Source: Branchiostoma floridae (lineage: Eukaryota > Chordata > Leptocardii > Amphioxiformes > Branchiostomatidae). From it: 64,000 nucleotides of DNA. A model generated the notes under the pieces. The model worked only from the letters and a program-made list of their open reading frames with translations, did not search any database and was not told where the DNA came from. Shown here piece after piece: positions 33,653 through 44,504 of the stretch (positions within the stretch are counted from its first letter, which is position 1; each line of letters opens with the position of its first letter). The stretch spans positions 6,381,208 to 6,445,207 of the forward strand of contig NC_049983.1 in the NCBI RefSeq assembly GCF_000003815.2. The letters are read 5' to 3'. A program made the position numbers and the translations under genes.

Positions 33653-35797
33653 ATGGCCGGCGGAAGAGACACAGGAAGCGCAGTTCAGAGACAAATTCAG
33701 CAGGACTGGGCCAACAGAGAGTACATAGAAGTCATCACCGCTAGTATAAAGAAGATAACAGACTTTCTGAACGCGTTTGGTGGGTATATTTTGGTATTCG
33801 TTTCGTATTTGGTGCAAGAGAGCACAGTTTGTTTTGCCACACCTTGCCCCCCTCCCCAAAAATTATTTTAGGTGAACGTCCTGTATAAACTATAATATTG
33901 AAAAAAAAATTTTCGGTCCCATAAAGTTGAGATTTTATCACAGGCACTGACTACAGAATCAGATAACTTCTGTCCATATGTAGGCTTTGATATGTTGGCC
34001 ATGATTTTAAGTTGCAACTTCTCAGGGAGAATCTTGTTTTTTTTTTGGCTCACAAATATTAGTCCAGATATCAATGGTTGTAGTCTGGACCCAAATTATG
34101 TACATGTTGTACTGTAAATGCAGAAATTTTCACGGTGGTTTTATGTTCACGCTTTTTGCTTTCCCAATTCACCGCAAACTTTAAAGCAAAACCACCGCGA
34201 ACATTTTTTCTCGGCAGTAAGGGGCTACAGTGCATAGCGCAATCGCGAACTTAAAACCACCTAGAACAGTCCTTTTTCCCGCTACCGCAAAAGTAAATCC
34301 CTGCAAACTTAAATGCATTTACAGTATTACATGTATCTCCAAAACATAGCACAAATATTAGTGATTATCCAGATGGTAACGTTCAGTGTGCTCGTGAACA
34401 ACAAGGAAAGATACTAGGTTCTTTTCTTTTGTTGCCTTTAGATCAGGCCTTTTTCAGGACCCTTCCCCCTGTCCCACTCCCAGGATGGAAATTTGCTTGT
34501 TGGGACAGGAAAAAAATCTTTCCCAAAGATCTGAACGTTTGCTTTAGATAATACAAAATGGTTTTTATACTGCATATTTTCCTCTGTAGACATGTCCTGC
34601 CGATCCAGGCTTGCCATGCTGAATGAGAAACTCACATCCCTGGAGAGACGTATCGAGTATATCGAAGCCCGGGTGAGTTTTGATACACACGAACACAGTA
34701 GCAGTGTTCAAAATACTTTTTTGGTTACATGCAAAACTGTATGTTGGGAAACATTTTACATGCAATTTGAAACATCAACATCATACATGTATTATGTATT
34801 TTCAGTATCAAACACAAAAGCTTTCAAACCATATATCATTACAACATACTATTAAACAAGGATACAAATTTGGCTCAACTTCTTCTGCTACAGATTCTAA
34901 CATCAACTTAACACCCAAAGCTCATATTTATAGCTAACCATGCATTTCTAAATACTTTCAAGAAAGGAATGAATTAGTTACAAAGGATTTTGTGGCAATA
35001 AAAAATAAATGCACTTGTACAATTATTCGGGAGCTGAATGCACAGGAAGTGCAATGGAAGCCTTGTGATGCAACAAGACAGGGCTTTTTTTATAGTGCTA
35101 AATTGGGTGTTAGGCATATTTTGTGCATGAAAATATTGCAAATAGCATGCAGATTGCATGTTGCATGAGGGTACAGTATTTTGAGCACTGACAGTAGTTT
35201 GGAAATGGTATGAGGTTCATTTTGTATCACAATCACAACTTGGTGACATGGTTTAAAGTATGAAAATGGTCAGTCGAATAGAAACAAATTCTTATACATG
35301 AAAGTAGGAGTTAAATGAAAATAATGAAACAACAGGGTTCAAATCAGGATTTTTTCCCCAGCTTAGGGGACATCCAAGGAGGTTATGGGACATTTTAGCA
35401 TGGTGTTGCAAGCAGTGCAGACATAAGCATTGTAGCTATATAGGGGATCTGTGGGTATCCATCCCCAGAAAATTTGAAAATTAATACCCCCCAGCAACAC
35501 AATTTCCTGCATTTTGTACCTTTGTTACAGGTAAAAAAAAATGCTGGTTGTAACCAAGGACGTGATGTAACACAACATAGAGGCAGCCAAAGAGCTCAAA
35601 CCACAGCATAGGGGTTATCACAGAGTAATGGCTGAACTGTGCTGGAAAAATCTAAACAACGGACATAGTTATGACAAGGTGTAACTAGCTAAAGATATAG
35701 TGTTAGCTAAAGCTAAAGCTATAGGTTGCTTAGAATGTTCAATGCTAAAGTTTGTACTTTGTTTCTCCAGGTCACAAAGGGAGAGACACTGACATAA
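33653..35797 (+). CDS. BRK1: BRICK1, WAVE/SCAR complex subunit, 3 exons
   Basis: Exons 33653-33779, 34590-34672 and 35771-35797, with donors TTTG|GTGGGT and CCCGG|GTGAGT and acceptors tctgtag|AC and tctccag|GTC. The 78-residue product starts [17 protein letters not shown], then [58 protein letters not shown]. It is almost identical to human BRK1 (75 aa; [38 protein letters not shown]). BRK1 is an alpha-helical subunit that trimerises with WAVE and ABI in the complex driving Arp2/3 actin branching. ATG context CAAGATGG. Exon 3 carries only nine codons including the stop. Intron 1 contains a MITE (34110-34326). FAM204A follows on the same strand. Confidence 0.97.
34110..34326. mobile_element. 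MITE family D, copy in BRK1 intron 1
   Basis: Ends TACTGTAAATGCAGAAA and GCATTTACAGTA are inverted. The interior alternates 'ccgcgaac' and 'ttcacggtgg' blocks. Other members: 37096-37222, 45121-45332 and 54866-55087. Confidence 0.85.
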
Positions 35798-36088
35798 GGA
35801 TCAGTCAAGTACTGAAGGGACAGTGGAAGGGATCATTGTGACAAGTAAAACCTAACATACAAAAGGACTGGAACTGAAAGAAACAACTGAAAAAGAAGAG
35901 AACTTGTAGAGGTGTTGAACACTTGATGAGACAGAAGCATTCAGTGTAAGGTATCAAAGTGTATGTTACAACTTACATGTTGTGAGTGCTACCAAATTTC
36001 TTTTTGGTTTGTATATTTTTAGTAATGATAAAGGTCTTCCTTGATTAAGCAATAAGTGTATATATATTATTAGTGAACAGGTGAAAGT

Positions 36089-36727
36089 ATGGAAGGGGTG
36101 TTACCAGCCGATCTTCTTGCTGTAGCAAGCGACATTTCAAGCGACGAGGTTGCATCAGACACAAGCAGCGAGTCCTCTGACTCCGAGAGTAGGCGGGATG
36201 AACCAACCAATGAGAAAACAGCTGACAAAGTTCGCTCAGAGAGGTGGAAGAAGTTTAACAAAATCGACAGCGAGAGGGTGGCCGTGGTGAAGAGAATGAA
36301 GCGACGGCGCGGCGGAAGACGTCACAGAAAGCGACGGAAGATCGCCACGCCTCCTGGCGACGCGCAGACGTATAACAGCGTACCGCCTCCGACCTGCGAA
36401 GACAAGCCCGACCCGTTAGACCACCTGAAGCCGTACATGGACCTCCCCAAACCTCCGCAGAGTAGCGGGGCCACGCCGGCGCCAAAGAGTGGCCTGGAAG
36501 AACAGATGGAGAAGGCGATTGCGGAAGGGAAGGTCGGAGAAGCAGAAGAACTGAACGAGAAACTGGCGGAACGGGAGATGGCCGTACGTATCACGGAGGC
36601 CGTACGGGCGCGAGAGTGGAAGGAAGATAAGGACGTCGACGTCAAGAAACGCGGCCACAAGAAGAAGAAACAGCTGGGTTGGATGTTCCAAGCCAAACAG
36701 AGATGGGAGACCAAGGGTGCCATGTAG
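36089..36727 (+). CDS. FAM204A: FAM204A-like protein
   Basis: A 212-residue frame in a single exon. The N-terminus is acidic and S-rich (SDISSDEVASDTSSESSD). The middle is strongly basic (KRMKRRRGGRRHRKRRKI, a likely nuclear localisation signal). The C-terminus has the family hallmark: SGLEEQMEKAIAEGKVGEAE, ELNEKLAEREMAVRITEAV and KKKKQLGWMFQAKQRWETK, matching human FAM204A ([38 protein letters not shown]; 233 aa). The function of the family is not known to me. The start at 36089 is the first ATG in the frame. A good acceptor (pyrimidine tract then ag at 36021-36022) upstream suggests a spliced 5' UTR. It starts 291 bp after the BRK1 stop. Confidence 0.92.
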   Translation: MEGVLPADLLAVASDISSDEVASDTSSESSDSESRRDEPTNEKTADKVRSERWKKFNKIDSERVAVVKRMKRRRGGRRHRKRRKIATPPGDAQTYNSVPPPTCEDKPDPLDHLKPYMDLPKPPQSSGATPAPKSGLEEQMEKAIAEGKVGEAEELNEKLAEREMAVRITEAVRAREWKEDKDVDVKKRGHKKKKQLGWMFQAKQRWETKGAM

Positions 36728-36849
36728 TCCTGTACACAGCTTGGTTATGTCTTATGTTAACATTGTGAAGTGGTTACTTATATACAACTATTGGTGAAGT
36801 ATATACATGTAATTGAATATGATAAATTTGTACAATGGTGTGTTTAGTG

Positions 36850-36855
36850 AATAAA
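36850..36855 (+). terminator. Polyadenylation signal of FAM204A
   Basis: AATAAA 123 bases after the stop codon. No canonical signal is seen between the BRK1 stop and FAM204A, so this may also serve BRK1 read-through transcripts. Confidence 0.6.
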
Positions 36856-37095
36856 CCCATTATAAACGTCTGTCGGAACAACAAAGCATTCTTGTTATGA
36901 GTTGCTGTATTCTTGATACGGGTACAACACTATATAGGTGTTATATAGGTGTTCCCTCCCAGGACTCCATCGTATTTACCTCAATGAAATACGGAGGTAT
37001 TGTTTAGGGCGTGCCTGTCTGTGTGCATGTGAGCGACCATGGTACTGCAACAGAACTTTTTGTTGAACAATATGCACAACAACAGCATCCAGAGA

Positions 37096-37222
37096 TACTG
37101 TAAATGCATTTAAGTTCGCGGGGATTTCAAGTTCGTGGTAGCACCATGCACTGTAGTCTTTTACTGCCATGGAAAAAGTTCGCGGTGAAGCGGCCACCAC
37201 AAAGGTTGCTGCATTTACAGTA
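37096..37222. mobile_element. MITE family D, short member (127 bp)
   Basis: TACTGTAAATGCATTTAAGT at the left and TTGCTGCATTTACAGTA at the right, with 'gttcgcggtgaagcggcc' inside. It interrupts an older repeat: the left flank 'gcgaccatggtactgcaaca' recalls 'gtgaccttggtactgcagca' at 33050. Confidence 0.7.
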
Positions 37223-37604
37223 TTCTGGATAGTATCTTTGTAAACTGTTTCCGATCCATTAATGGGGTTAAGTACCTGCTGATAGATATAGATTGGTGGT
37301 TCAGCATTCATACCTCATCACTGGTATTGGCATCTGGAATTTGTTGTTTTTCTGACAAAGGCTTAAAATTGTTATATAAGACAGGTGGTAGCTGGAGCCA
37401 AACACGTTTTGCTGTTTCTGCTTTTTTTGTCTTATTTGATGCTCCCTATCCATTAGATGTGTCTAGGACATGGTATTGGAAGGCGGAGCCCATCCCTTTT
37501 CTTCCACTGCCCTTTCACCTCCCCAAGCAAAGTCAGGTACCCATTTTCACACCTGAATGAAGTGAGGAATTTATCAAGTGCCTTTTCCTAAGTGCCTTTA
37601 CACC

Positions 37605-37905
37605 GGTGCAATGGCCTAGTGGTTAGAGTGTTCGCCTTGCATTCGGTAGGTCGTGAGTTCGAACCCCGGCCGGGTCATACCAAAGACTTTAAAAATAGTA
37701 CATGCTGCTTTCTCTGCTTAGCACTCAGCACTAAAGAGAAAGAGTATGGAAGTTAAACACACATCACTACCAGCGGACCAGCCCCCTGCTGTAGTGGCTT
37801 GCACATGTGTGGCCCAAGGGCTACTCGAAATGGAGATGGGCGCCACCCCAAAAGCATCTGCACAGATGTAAGGGTAACTTTAACTTTAACTTTTCCTAAG
37901 GTACA
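37605..37905 (+). mobile_element. tRNA-derived SINE, near complete
   Basis: The head 37610-37682 has A box TGGCCTAGTGGTTAGAG and B box GAGTTCGAACCCC, with a tRNA-Ala-like anticodon loop (TGC). The body includes 'gtacatgctgctttctctgc' and 'ccagccccctgctgtagtgg'. The tail is a short run of 'taactt' units at 37880-37900. The cloverleaf is imperfect, so it is not called a tRNA gene. Confidence 0.75.
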
Positions 37906-37985
37906 ACACCGGTGGTATGTCAGATTTGATCCCGAAACCTCTGGGTTCTGGGTCAAACACCTTAACCATTACACCAACATATATT

Positions 37986-38092
37986 AGTCTATGTATACAC
38001 TCTGCTGTCCAGGGCTGTAACTGACCCCTCCCCTCAGAGGCCCGCTGAATGTTGGGCGGGCTGCTATAAGCGAGATATAATCAGGCTACTAC
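37986..38092. repeat. Dispersed repeat shared with 39236-39345
   Basis: 'ttagtct.tgta', 'gggctgtaactg.cccctccc' and 'tgttgggcgggctgctataa' occur here and again inside the spacer of the long-armed foldback element. The matching copy inside that element must have come with or after its insertion. Confidence 0.75.
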
Positions 38093-38423
38093 TAGTACTA
38101 GTACACATGCTAAAACCTCTTTTCTAAAACAGAGATGCCAACTGAGTGCCAGGCTATCCACACTTCTATGCAAAAGGATTTCGTGAGATGTTTTTAGAAT
38201 ATGAGAATTCAAATGCCCCATGTGTTCATAGTAAGCTGCCACGAACCTAAAGTCTTACTTAGATCCATTTTAAGCCAAGTCATAAATAAGCCGCCGACCT
38301 GACACCGTTTACGCTAAGTGCCAGGCCATGCTGACAGAAACTGCCATCCTGGAAGGCAGGCCGGATTTAAACCTCAAGACAAGACAGATACCTACCGTGG
38401 CCGATATCAACAATGTGCAACAC

Positions 38424-38660
38424 ACTTACTTTTCTGCTCAAGACACTTACTTTTCTGCTCAAGACACTTACTTTTCTGCTCAAGACACTTACTTTTCTGC
38501 TCAACACACTTACTTTTCTGCTCAACACACTTACTTGTTTCTGCTGGAGACACTTACTTTTCTGCGCGAGCCACTTACTCTTCTGCGCTGCACTTACTTA
38601 CTTTTCTGCGCGAGCCACTTACTCTTCTGCGCTGCACTTACTTACTTTTCCTGTGGTGCG
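38424..38660. repeat. 21-bp minisatellite in the left arm
   Basis: Six fairly regular copies of a 21-bp unit, then diverged 'ccacttactcttctgcgctg' copies. The inverted counterpart is at 40040-40275 with about eight regular units. The unit is 7 codons long, so it stays open in several frames and gives spurious proteins. Confidence 0.9.
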
Positions 38661-40039
38661 CACCCCTCCCTTTATCAATGGATGGTCCCTGAATCAGGCC
38701 AAAGGTCAAAAAGACCACATAAAATGTAGGATTGACCGCATGTCAATCCTAAATTATCCTCCTTCGGATGACCCTATGAAATGACCTCTACCTTGGCGCG
38801 TTTTTTGGATTCAACTTAATTTTTTGTGTCTTTAGTATAGCATTTTGACAATGCAGATCGATAACGACAAGTCTCAATTTGATCATCACAACATCGCGTT
38901 TTGTTGCCATCACAACGTATTGTCAGAAAACAAATTCTGCAGCACGTGTTTCTGTCGCGCAGCTTTAAACTTTTATTTACCAGGGTTTACATAAATTTAT
39001 AAATTTTTAATTTATAAATCTGGTAAAAATAGTAGGTTTTCCATTCTTTCAACCTCCTTGCTCCCAGCTGTTTCTAACCAAAAGCTACAGATTGTTTAAT
39101 CATAATGAAGTCATAATGCTACATTTGGGCCAACTTCACACATCATGGTTAAGGGTGACTTTCCACTGTGTTGTTGTGTTGTTTGTCTCAAAGTCTCAAA
39201 GTATTAAAATAAAAGTTTCTGTTGCAAAGTAAACACACTTAGTCTGTGTAACACAAACTCCGCTGTCGAGGGCTGTAACTGGCCCCTCCCCGCGGCCGGC
39301 GGATGTTGGGCGGGCTGCTATAAGCGAGATTTAATCAGGCTAAAACACACTGAGTTTCACCCCAAACATGCATAATTAGCCCAGGAGGGGGGGGGGGGGT
39401 GGCACGGGTAGGATCTGTCATTTTTCTTGACAACACACAACTTATCCCACTCTCACACATCTGATTTGCTAATATTTACTAACATTGTCTTGATCTGTCC
39501 ACTTCGTCCAAAGTTAGTCCGGATCCGGGTAGTAAAATTCAGTGCTCCCACCAAAACATTACGTGCGGCAACTTGGCTATTTATTACCATAACCTCCTTG
39601 TTATTACTAAACAGGCGCCGAATTCTGGACAGAGGAGCTACCAAGGCCTACCTGCCTTCTTACTCCTATCTACAGAGGAGTTAAGAGCCTCTGCCTGGTT
39701 TAGGTAAACCCTGGTAAATAAAAGTTTAAAGCTGCGCGACAGAGACACGTGCTGCAGAATTTGTTTTCTGACAATACGTTGTGATGGCAACAAAACGCGT
39801 TGTTGTGATGATCAAATCGAGACTTGTCGTTATTGATCTGCATTGTCAAAATGCTATACTAAAGACACAAAAAAATTAAGTTGAATAAAGAAAACGCGCC
39901 AAGGTAGAGGTCATTTCATAGGTCATCCGAAGGAGGATAATTTAGGATTGACATGCGGTCAATCCTCCTACATTTTATGCGGTCTTTTTGACCTTTGGCC
40001 TGATTCAGGGACCATCCATTGATAAAGGGAGGGGTGCGC

Positions 40040-40275
40040 ACCACAGGTAAAGTAAGTAAGTGCAGCGCAGAAGAGTAAGTGCAGCGCAGAAGAGTAAGTG
40101 TCTCCAGCAGAAAAAAGTAAGTGTGTTGAGCAGAAAAGTAAGTGTGTTGAGCAGAAAAGTAAGTGTCTTGAGCAGAAAAGTAAGTGTCTTGAGCAGAAAA
40201 GTAAGTGTCTTGAGCAGAAAAGTAAGTGTCTTGAGCAGAAAAGTAAGTGTCTTGAGCAGAAAAGTAAGTGTGTTG
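40040..40275. repeat. 21-bp minisatellite in the right arm
   Basis: 'ttgagcagaaaagtaagtgt' repeated about eight times, the reverse complement of the left-arm array but with more regular units. The arrays have expanded separately since the arms formed. Confidence 0.9.
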
Positions 40276-40354
40276 CACATTGTTGATATCGGCCACGGTA
40301 GATACCAGCCGTCTGGACAAGACGCTTGGACTCGCACTTCTACCATCTTTAAGA

Positions 40355-41668
40355 ATGGACGTCTTCATTTTCGATGATCCGGAAGATGAGGTACATGTAT
40401 GTAGATATCTTGTCGTGAGTCTTGTTTAGATCGAGCTTTCCGTCAATCTGCCTGTTTTGTTAGTTTTGTTGTAAGGAGATTGAAAGGACGTTGGTGGCAC
40501 TGGGGAAAAGTTGACTCAAATGTATCAGTGGGGAAGGAGGGGGGATGGGGTCGTGGTATGGACCTTGCTTGCTTCAAAATTCTACCTCGTCAAAATCGTA
40601 CGGAGGCCTACTGTGAATGTGTTTGAGTCGTTACATCACTATAGATGTTGTATTTACATAGACTCCTTCGCAGACGTCCAGTCACGTGTTACTGGATTTT
40701 ATTTTTGGCTAAGGCTAAGATTCTCTAATGACTAGATCACACTCTGGCATTCATCCAAGTGGTAAGCGAATAGATCCATAGACATGTACAGTTCTATATC
40801 ACACAGATTACTAGTAAAACACTTACAACCGTACGCTGTAACAGGACCTGGAGAAGGTCCGCCAGCGTGCCATAGCTCGAGGGGCCGCCGTGCAGAAGGT
40901 AGCGGCAGAAATCGAAGGAGAGTGCGAGGAACTCCGCAGGTCGCTGGTCAAGATAGAACGGCGGTAAGAAACAGAACAGCTTCGTGGTTCAAGACCTGAT
41001 GATTGTTGGTATTTACATATAAGTGCTTTGACAGTTGTTTAGGATTTTGCGTCGTTTATAACTTCAAGTGTAGAGATTACTTGAGAACATAAAGAAACTT
41101 TTGATTGGGTAGGAGTCCGTAGGACCGTAGGAGATGCTTGTACCAATTGTTTATAATACAAAATTATACCATTGATTGTAACATTTGTGTAACTTGCACT
41201 GGAGCCATTCGACCACTGTGGTCACTTTGTGCTGATCCCTTGGATTTAGTTGCCTGTGATGTCCCCAAGAATTTGACCAAGACCTCTGGGGCACCCTAAC
41301 TGTTTTGATAAGTGTGTTGGGTTCTTTAATGTATATTTGATATATTTACCCGGTACAATGAATCTGTAAATGCTGTACATAGCGTCTGTCTTCTCTGTCA
41401 CGACCTGTGGAAGACTTAAGCTCTGTACTCTGGCTCTGCAGTGAGATCACTTTCTCTTTTTCCTCCCAGGTACGCCCTGCTGTGCGAGCGGCGGCATGAG
41501 AAGGTCCGGCGGGAGTTTGAGCGACGTCGCCGCCGCCGAAAGTCCATCCTGTGGCCCGGGTCGGACTCCCGGGAGTGGCTCCGGCTCATGTGGACCATCA
41601 CTGCGCTGTGTGTGGGGTTCCACCTAGCGACAGCCGCAGTACATGCAGCTTCCGTCTGGATGCTGTGA
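40355..41668 (+). CDS. Unrecognised small coiled-coil, C-terminally membrane-anchored protein, 3 exons
   Basis: Exons 40355-40390, 40845-40963 and 41470-41668 give a complete 117-residue frame. Borders are GAG|GTACAT, aacag|GAC, CGGCG|GTAAGA and ctcccag|G, and the phases fit. The order is MDVFIFDDPEDE (acidic start), DLEKVRQRAIARGAAVQKVA and ECEELRRSLVKIERRYALLC (amphipathic helix, likely coiled coil), a basic run KVRREFERRRRRRK, then WLRLMWTITALCVGFHLATA, a single hydrophobic span ending 13 residues before the stop. This looks like a tail-anchored or single-pass protein with the basic side in the cytosol. I do not recognise the family. ATG context is good (A at -3, G at +4). The start codon lies 54 bp from the end of the foldback element, so that element may sit in the promoter. 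No AATAAA is seen soon after the stop. Confidence 0.72.
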
Positions 41669-43479
41669 CGTCAGTTTATTAACCTCCAAGTAGATGTTGG
41701 GAGGGAATATCGTGGCGTTTTCTGACCAACCTCACAGACTAGGACGACAAAGTTTATATATCATTAAAACCTGTCAAGAAAGGAATACTAGCTTTTGCAT
41801 GCCAGAGAGGAAGTGCACCCTTATTTGCGAGGTTACATTCTGATACAATGTCACTTTCAGTCATCAAAATGAGCCAACACAACTTGCAATTCTGCAAGTG
41901 GACTACAGAGGTCGCTCGTGAGACGTTAGTCTCTTTTTCCTAAAGCCTAACTATGCCTATGTCATGGAAGGTGTGCATCTTATGAGCGTTCAACAGTTCG
42001 ATGTTGCGTTTGCTTCTGCTCAACGCACATATGCAGATGACATTGATATTCTTCGATATATATGAGTATAAAAAGGAGCAATAGTTCGAAGGTCAGGAAA
42101 TGGTTTCATTTTTTAGAGGGCTCTGATCAAGAAGTAACAGAGCAGTTTCACGTTATCTTTTTCTGATCCTATACATTTACAGGGTATGTAGATCATTTTG
42201 CATGTAACACTAATTCACCTTTATCCACAGGGTAACCTATATTCGTTGCATTTAAAAACAGGTTATTTAGGGATTTCAAGCCAACAGACAGTTTTTTTTT
42301 CAAAATTGCAATATTTTCAAAATATTGGTCCGGACCGGTCAGAAATACCCGTGTCTTAATACTACCCTTGAATGTTATCAACCTATTGCACATTTGTAAC
42401 ATGTAAAAAGTATGCCCAACGATCTCTGGAGTTTCCAATACAATAATCTTTTCCGAAACACAATTTGGAAAACATTTATTAATGCTTACAATCTTCACAA
42501 AGCCCACACATAATAGAAATGGTTGGGATCTTTTGTCTTCCACTGTCTCCGAAAAGGAAGTCAAACCCAACATCTTTTAGACTAGAGTAGACACCTGCTA
42601 TATTGTTCTGTTACACTGTTTGAACCTCTCATGTTACCTGCAATTAGCCCACGGGAAAGAATTTTCAATAAATGTATTGATCTTTAATCAAGACTGTTGC
42701 CTATCTAGACATACATACAACACTACACACAGTATAACAGGTAATAGCCTTTATTGCATATTCATGCCCTATCGGACTAAGCACAGGCATATAGATTCAA
42801 AAGGTAGTAATACAGTACACATGATTTCTAAGACTAATCTAAAACATGAATTCTAAAAAAAATATTCTAATACATTTGTTCGGCTTCTTCTCGTTTCTTA
42901 GTAATGTTAAATATGTAGCTTGAGATGTGTTTTGTATAATGTCGTTTGATCAAAACTCATATAACACCACATTTTCTGAAAACACGTGTTCCGTAGACTT
43001 CACCGTGAATGACACACACATGAATGCAATTATCAATATATGCAAATCAAGGTACAGAACTAACGCTAAGACACGTTTATGAGAAGGCCAAGGCTTGAGG
43101 GGTTATAAGAGGTCACTTGGTTCGTGTGTAGCATAGCACGATGTTCATGAATTATTAATTCAGAGTCGGCGAAAATAGCGCCGAGAAAATGAAACGACGG
43201 AGAATACCGCGGCGACGCCATTTCAATCAGCTTTTGGACGAAATTGTTTCTCCTGGGCATGGAAGTAGGCGCGCGTGTGCTATTAGTGGCCGCAGGGATG
43301 AAAGCTAAGAAAATTGTTAGCGTAGGTTGTGACGCGTTCGAGCAGACAGAGACGCATGTTTCAAGTAGGTATTTCACAGGGCTGTCCCTTTTGGTGACAA
43401 ATTATTTGCGGCCACTTTGCGAGCGAATTTTCCCTTGCTGACGTGCGACACTCGAGTAAAATATATAATCATCTGGTGT
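41669..43479. other. Non-genic stretch
   Basis: Includes a dispersed end 'cctccaagtagatgttggga' at 41685, matching 21543. An ATG-initiated frame of 126 codons on the minus strand (42193-42573) has no recognised features and is not called. AATAAA at 42667 is an orphan. Confidence 0.35.
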
Positions 43480-43725
43480 ATTTTGCCAGCCAGTAGGTAC
43501 CCAAAGTATGAGTAATGAGGCTGTTTAACGTGGTCGAGGCACCTCCTCGAGCACGGGACCCCCGTTTTACGTCCCTCCCGGAAGACGATTTCGTGGAAAA
43601 CTTCGTGAGGCTACAGCAATCCGGACGTCCTTGGTTGGTCCCCCATCCAAGCACTGTCCGGACCGCGCGTTGCTTAACTTCCGAGATCGAGGGATCGGGT
43701 GTACCAACGCGCCACGCGGCCGTAC
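43480..43725 (-). mobile_element. 5S rRNA-headed SINE
   Basis: Read on the minus strand, 43725-43607 follows 5S rRNA: 'tacggccgcgtggcgcgttg', 'gatctcggaagttaagcaa', 'gtgcttggatgggggacc' and 'ggattgctgtag'. The internal pol III promoter blocks are recognisable. It continues into a body 'acgtaaaacgggggtcccgt', 'gaggaggtgcctcgaccacg' that is shared with other SINEs in this window. It is therefore a 5S-derived SINE (SINE3/Deu-type) and not a 5S gene. Confidence 0.75.
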
Positions 43726-44099
43726 ATATATACATGACCTCTAGAAACAAAATGGCCGCATCCTCAGTTATATATATCATTGGAAATCGCAGTGCTGCCA
43801 GTGAATTATCTATGATTAAAATTCATCAAAAAGAGATTTGGAGTGATTCAACCGGCCTGTTGATATTTAGTTCAAACCCATCCGCGACATTTTGCCAATT
43901 GTGATCTTTAAATGAAATTTCTGAAATTCGCAAATTCTAGGCGATAGATTGGCGTCCATTGGTGACACATTTCAGTCGATTAGCGCAAAAAGTTCGCAAC
44001 CAGTTGGCGCCCCAGTGAGATGCCCGCTTTAGAAAATTGTTGGCTCATCCTTTGACTTCTTGATGCCGTCGGCGACGCCGGTTTTAGCCCGGTCTTAAG

Positions 44100-44504
44100 A
44101 TTTGATTATCCTTCTTGTCACACCCACGGACACTTGAAGGCCACAACAAAAACGACCAATAAACTGGTGGACGTACCGACTGATAAGTATCTAATACCAG
44201 TTCAAAAACGAACAAGAAACAGCCATGACTTCAAATACAAGAGTTACCAACCTAGGATTGATGTGTTCAAAAATTCGTATTTTCCCAGAACTATCGTAGA
44301 GTGGAACTTGTTATCACCAAGCACAGTATGGGCATCTTCTCTGGATAGTTTTAAAGAACGCTTGCAGATAGATGTGCAGAAGTTAGGTGTGACGGATCGT
44401 TGATTGTAATATTACCAGCCGCTGCTGCACCGCGTGCCTGCGAAGCTGGTGTGTTACGCCGAAGGGCGGTTATACCGGCTATATAGATACAGATACAGAT
44501 ACAA
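44100..44504 (+). mobile_element. 5'-truncated LINE with (GATACA)n tail
   Basis: The frame to 44403 ends PRIDVFKNSYFPRTIVEWNL and SLDSFKERLQ, the classic C-terminus of CR1/jockey-type reverse transcriptases (FFPRTI..WN.L). The 3' UTR 'cgaagctggtgtgttacgcc' and then GATACA repeats follow. Directly abuts another LINE tail. Confidence 0.8.

Larger units (their letters stand above)
38393..40300. mobile_element. Long-armed foldback element, 1.9 kb, 6-bp target duplication
   Basis: Inverted arms 38393-38990 (598 bp) and 39704-40300 (597 bp) surround a 713-bp spacer. The outer ends read TACCGTGGCCGATATCAACA. The flanking hexamer GATACC is duplicated at 38387-38392 and 40301-40306. Each arm contains a 21-bp minisatellite ('cacttacttttctgctcaag') and then unique sequence. 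The arms are highly similar, so the insertion is young. No transposase, polymerase or capsid frame is seen. Long arms plus a 6-bp duplication also occur in Polintons, but the end sequence and size do not let me assign a family; it is treated as a non-autonomous fossil. Confidence 0.88.

Noticed and set aside
37610-37682. tRNA-Ala-like sequence
   Set aside because: A and B boxes are good, but the stems pair poorly and a SINE body with tail follows.
38328-38784. Three overlapping plus-strand frames of 123-133 codons (repeats of TYFSAQD)
   Set aside because: They are translations of a 21-bp minisatellite in a foldback arm; all three frames are open because the unit is a multiple of three.
39916-40368. 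150-codon minus-strand frame
   Set aside because: Mirror image of the same minisatellite arm, not a gene.
42193-42573. ATG-started 126-codon minus-strand frame
   Set aside because: No recognised motif, no neighbouring exons, AT-rich; of a length expected by chance in 64 kb.
43607-43725. 5S rRNA gene
   Set aside because: Diverged from 5S and joined to a repetitive body shared with tRNA-headed SINEs, so it is a SINE head.
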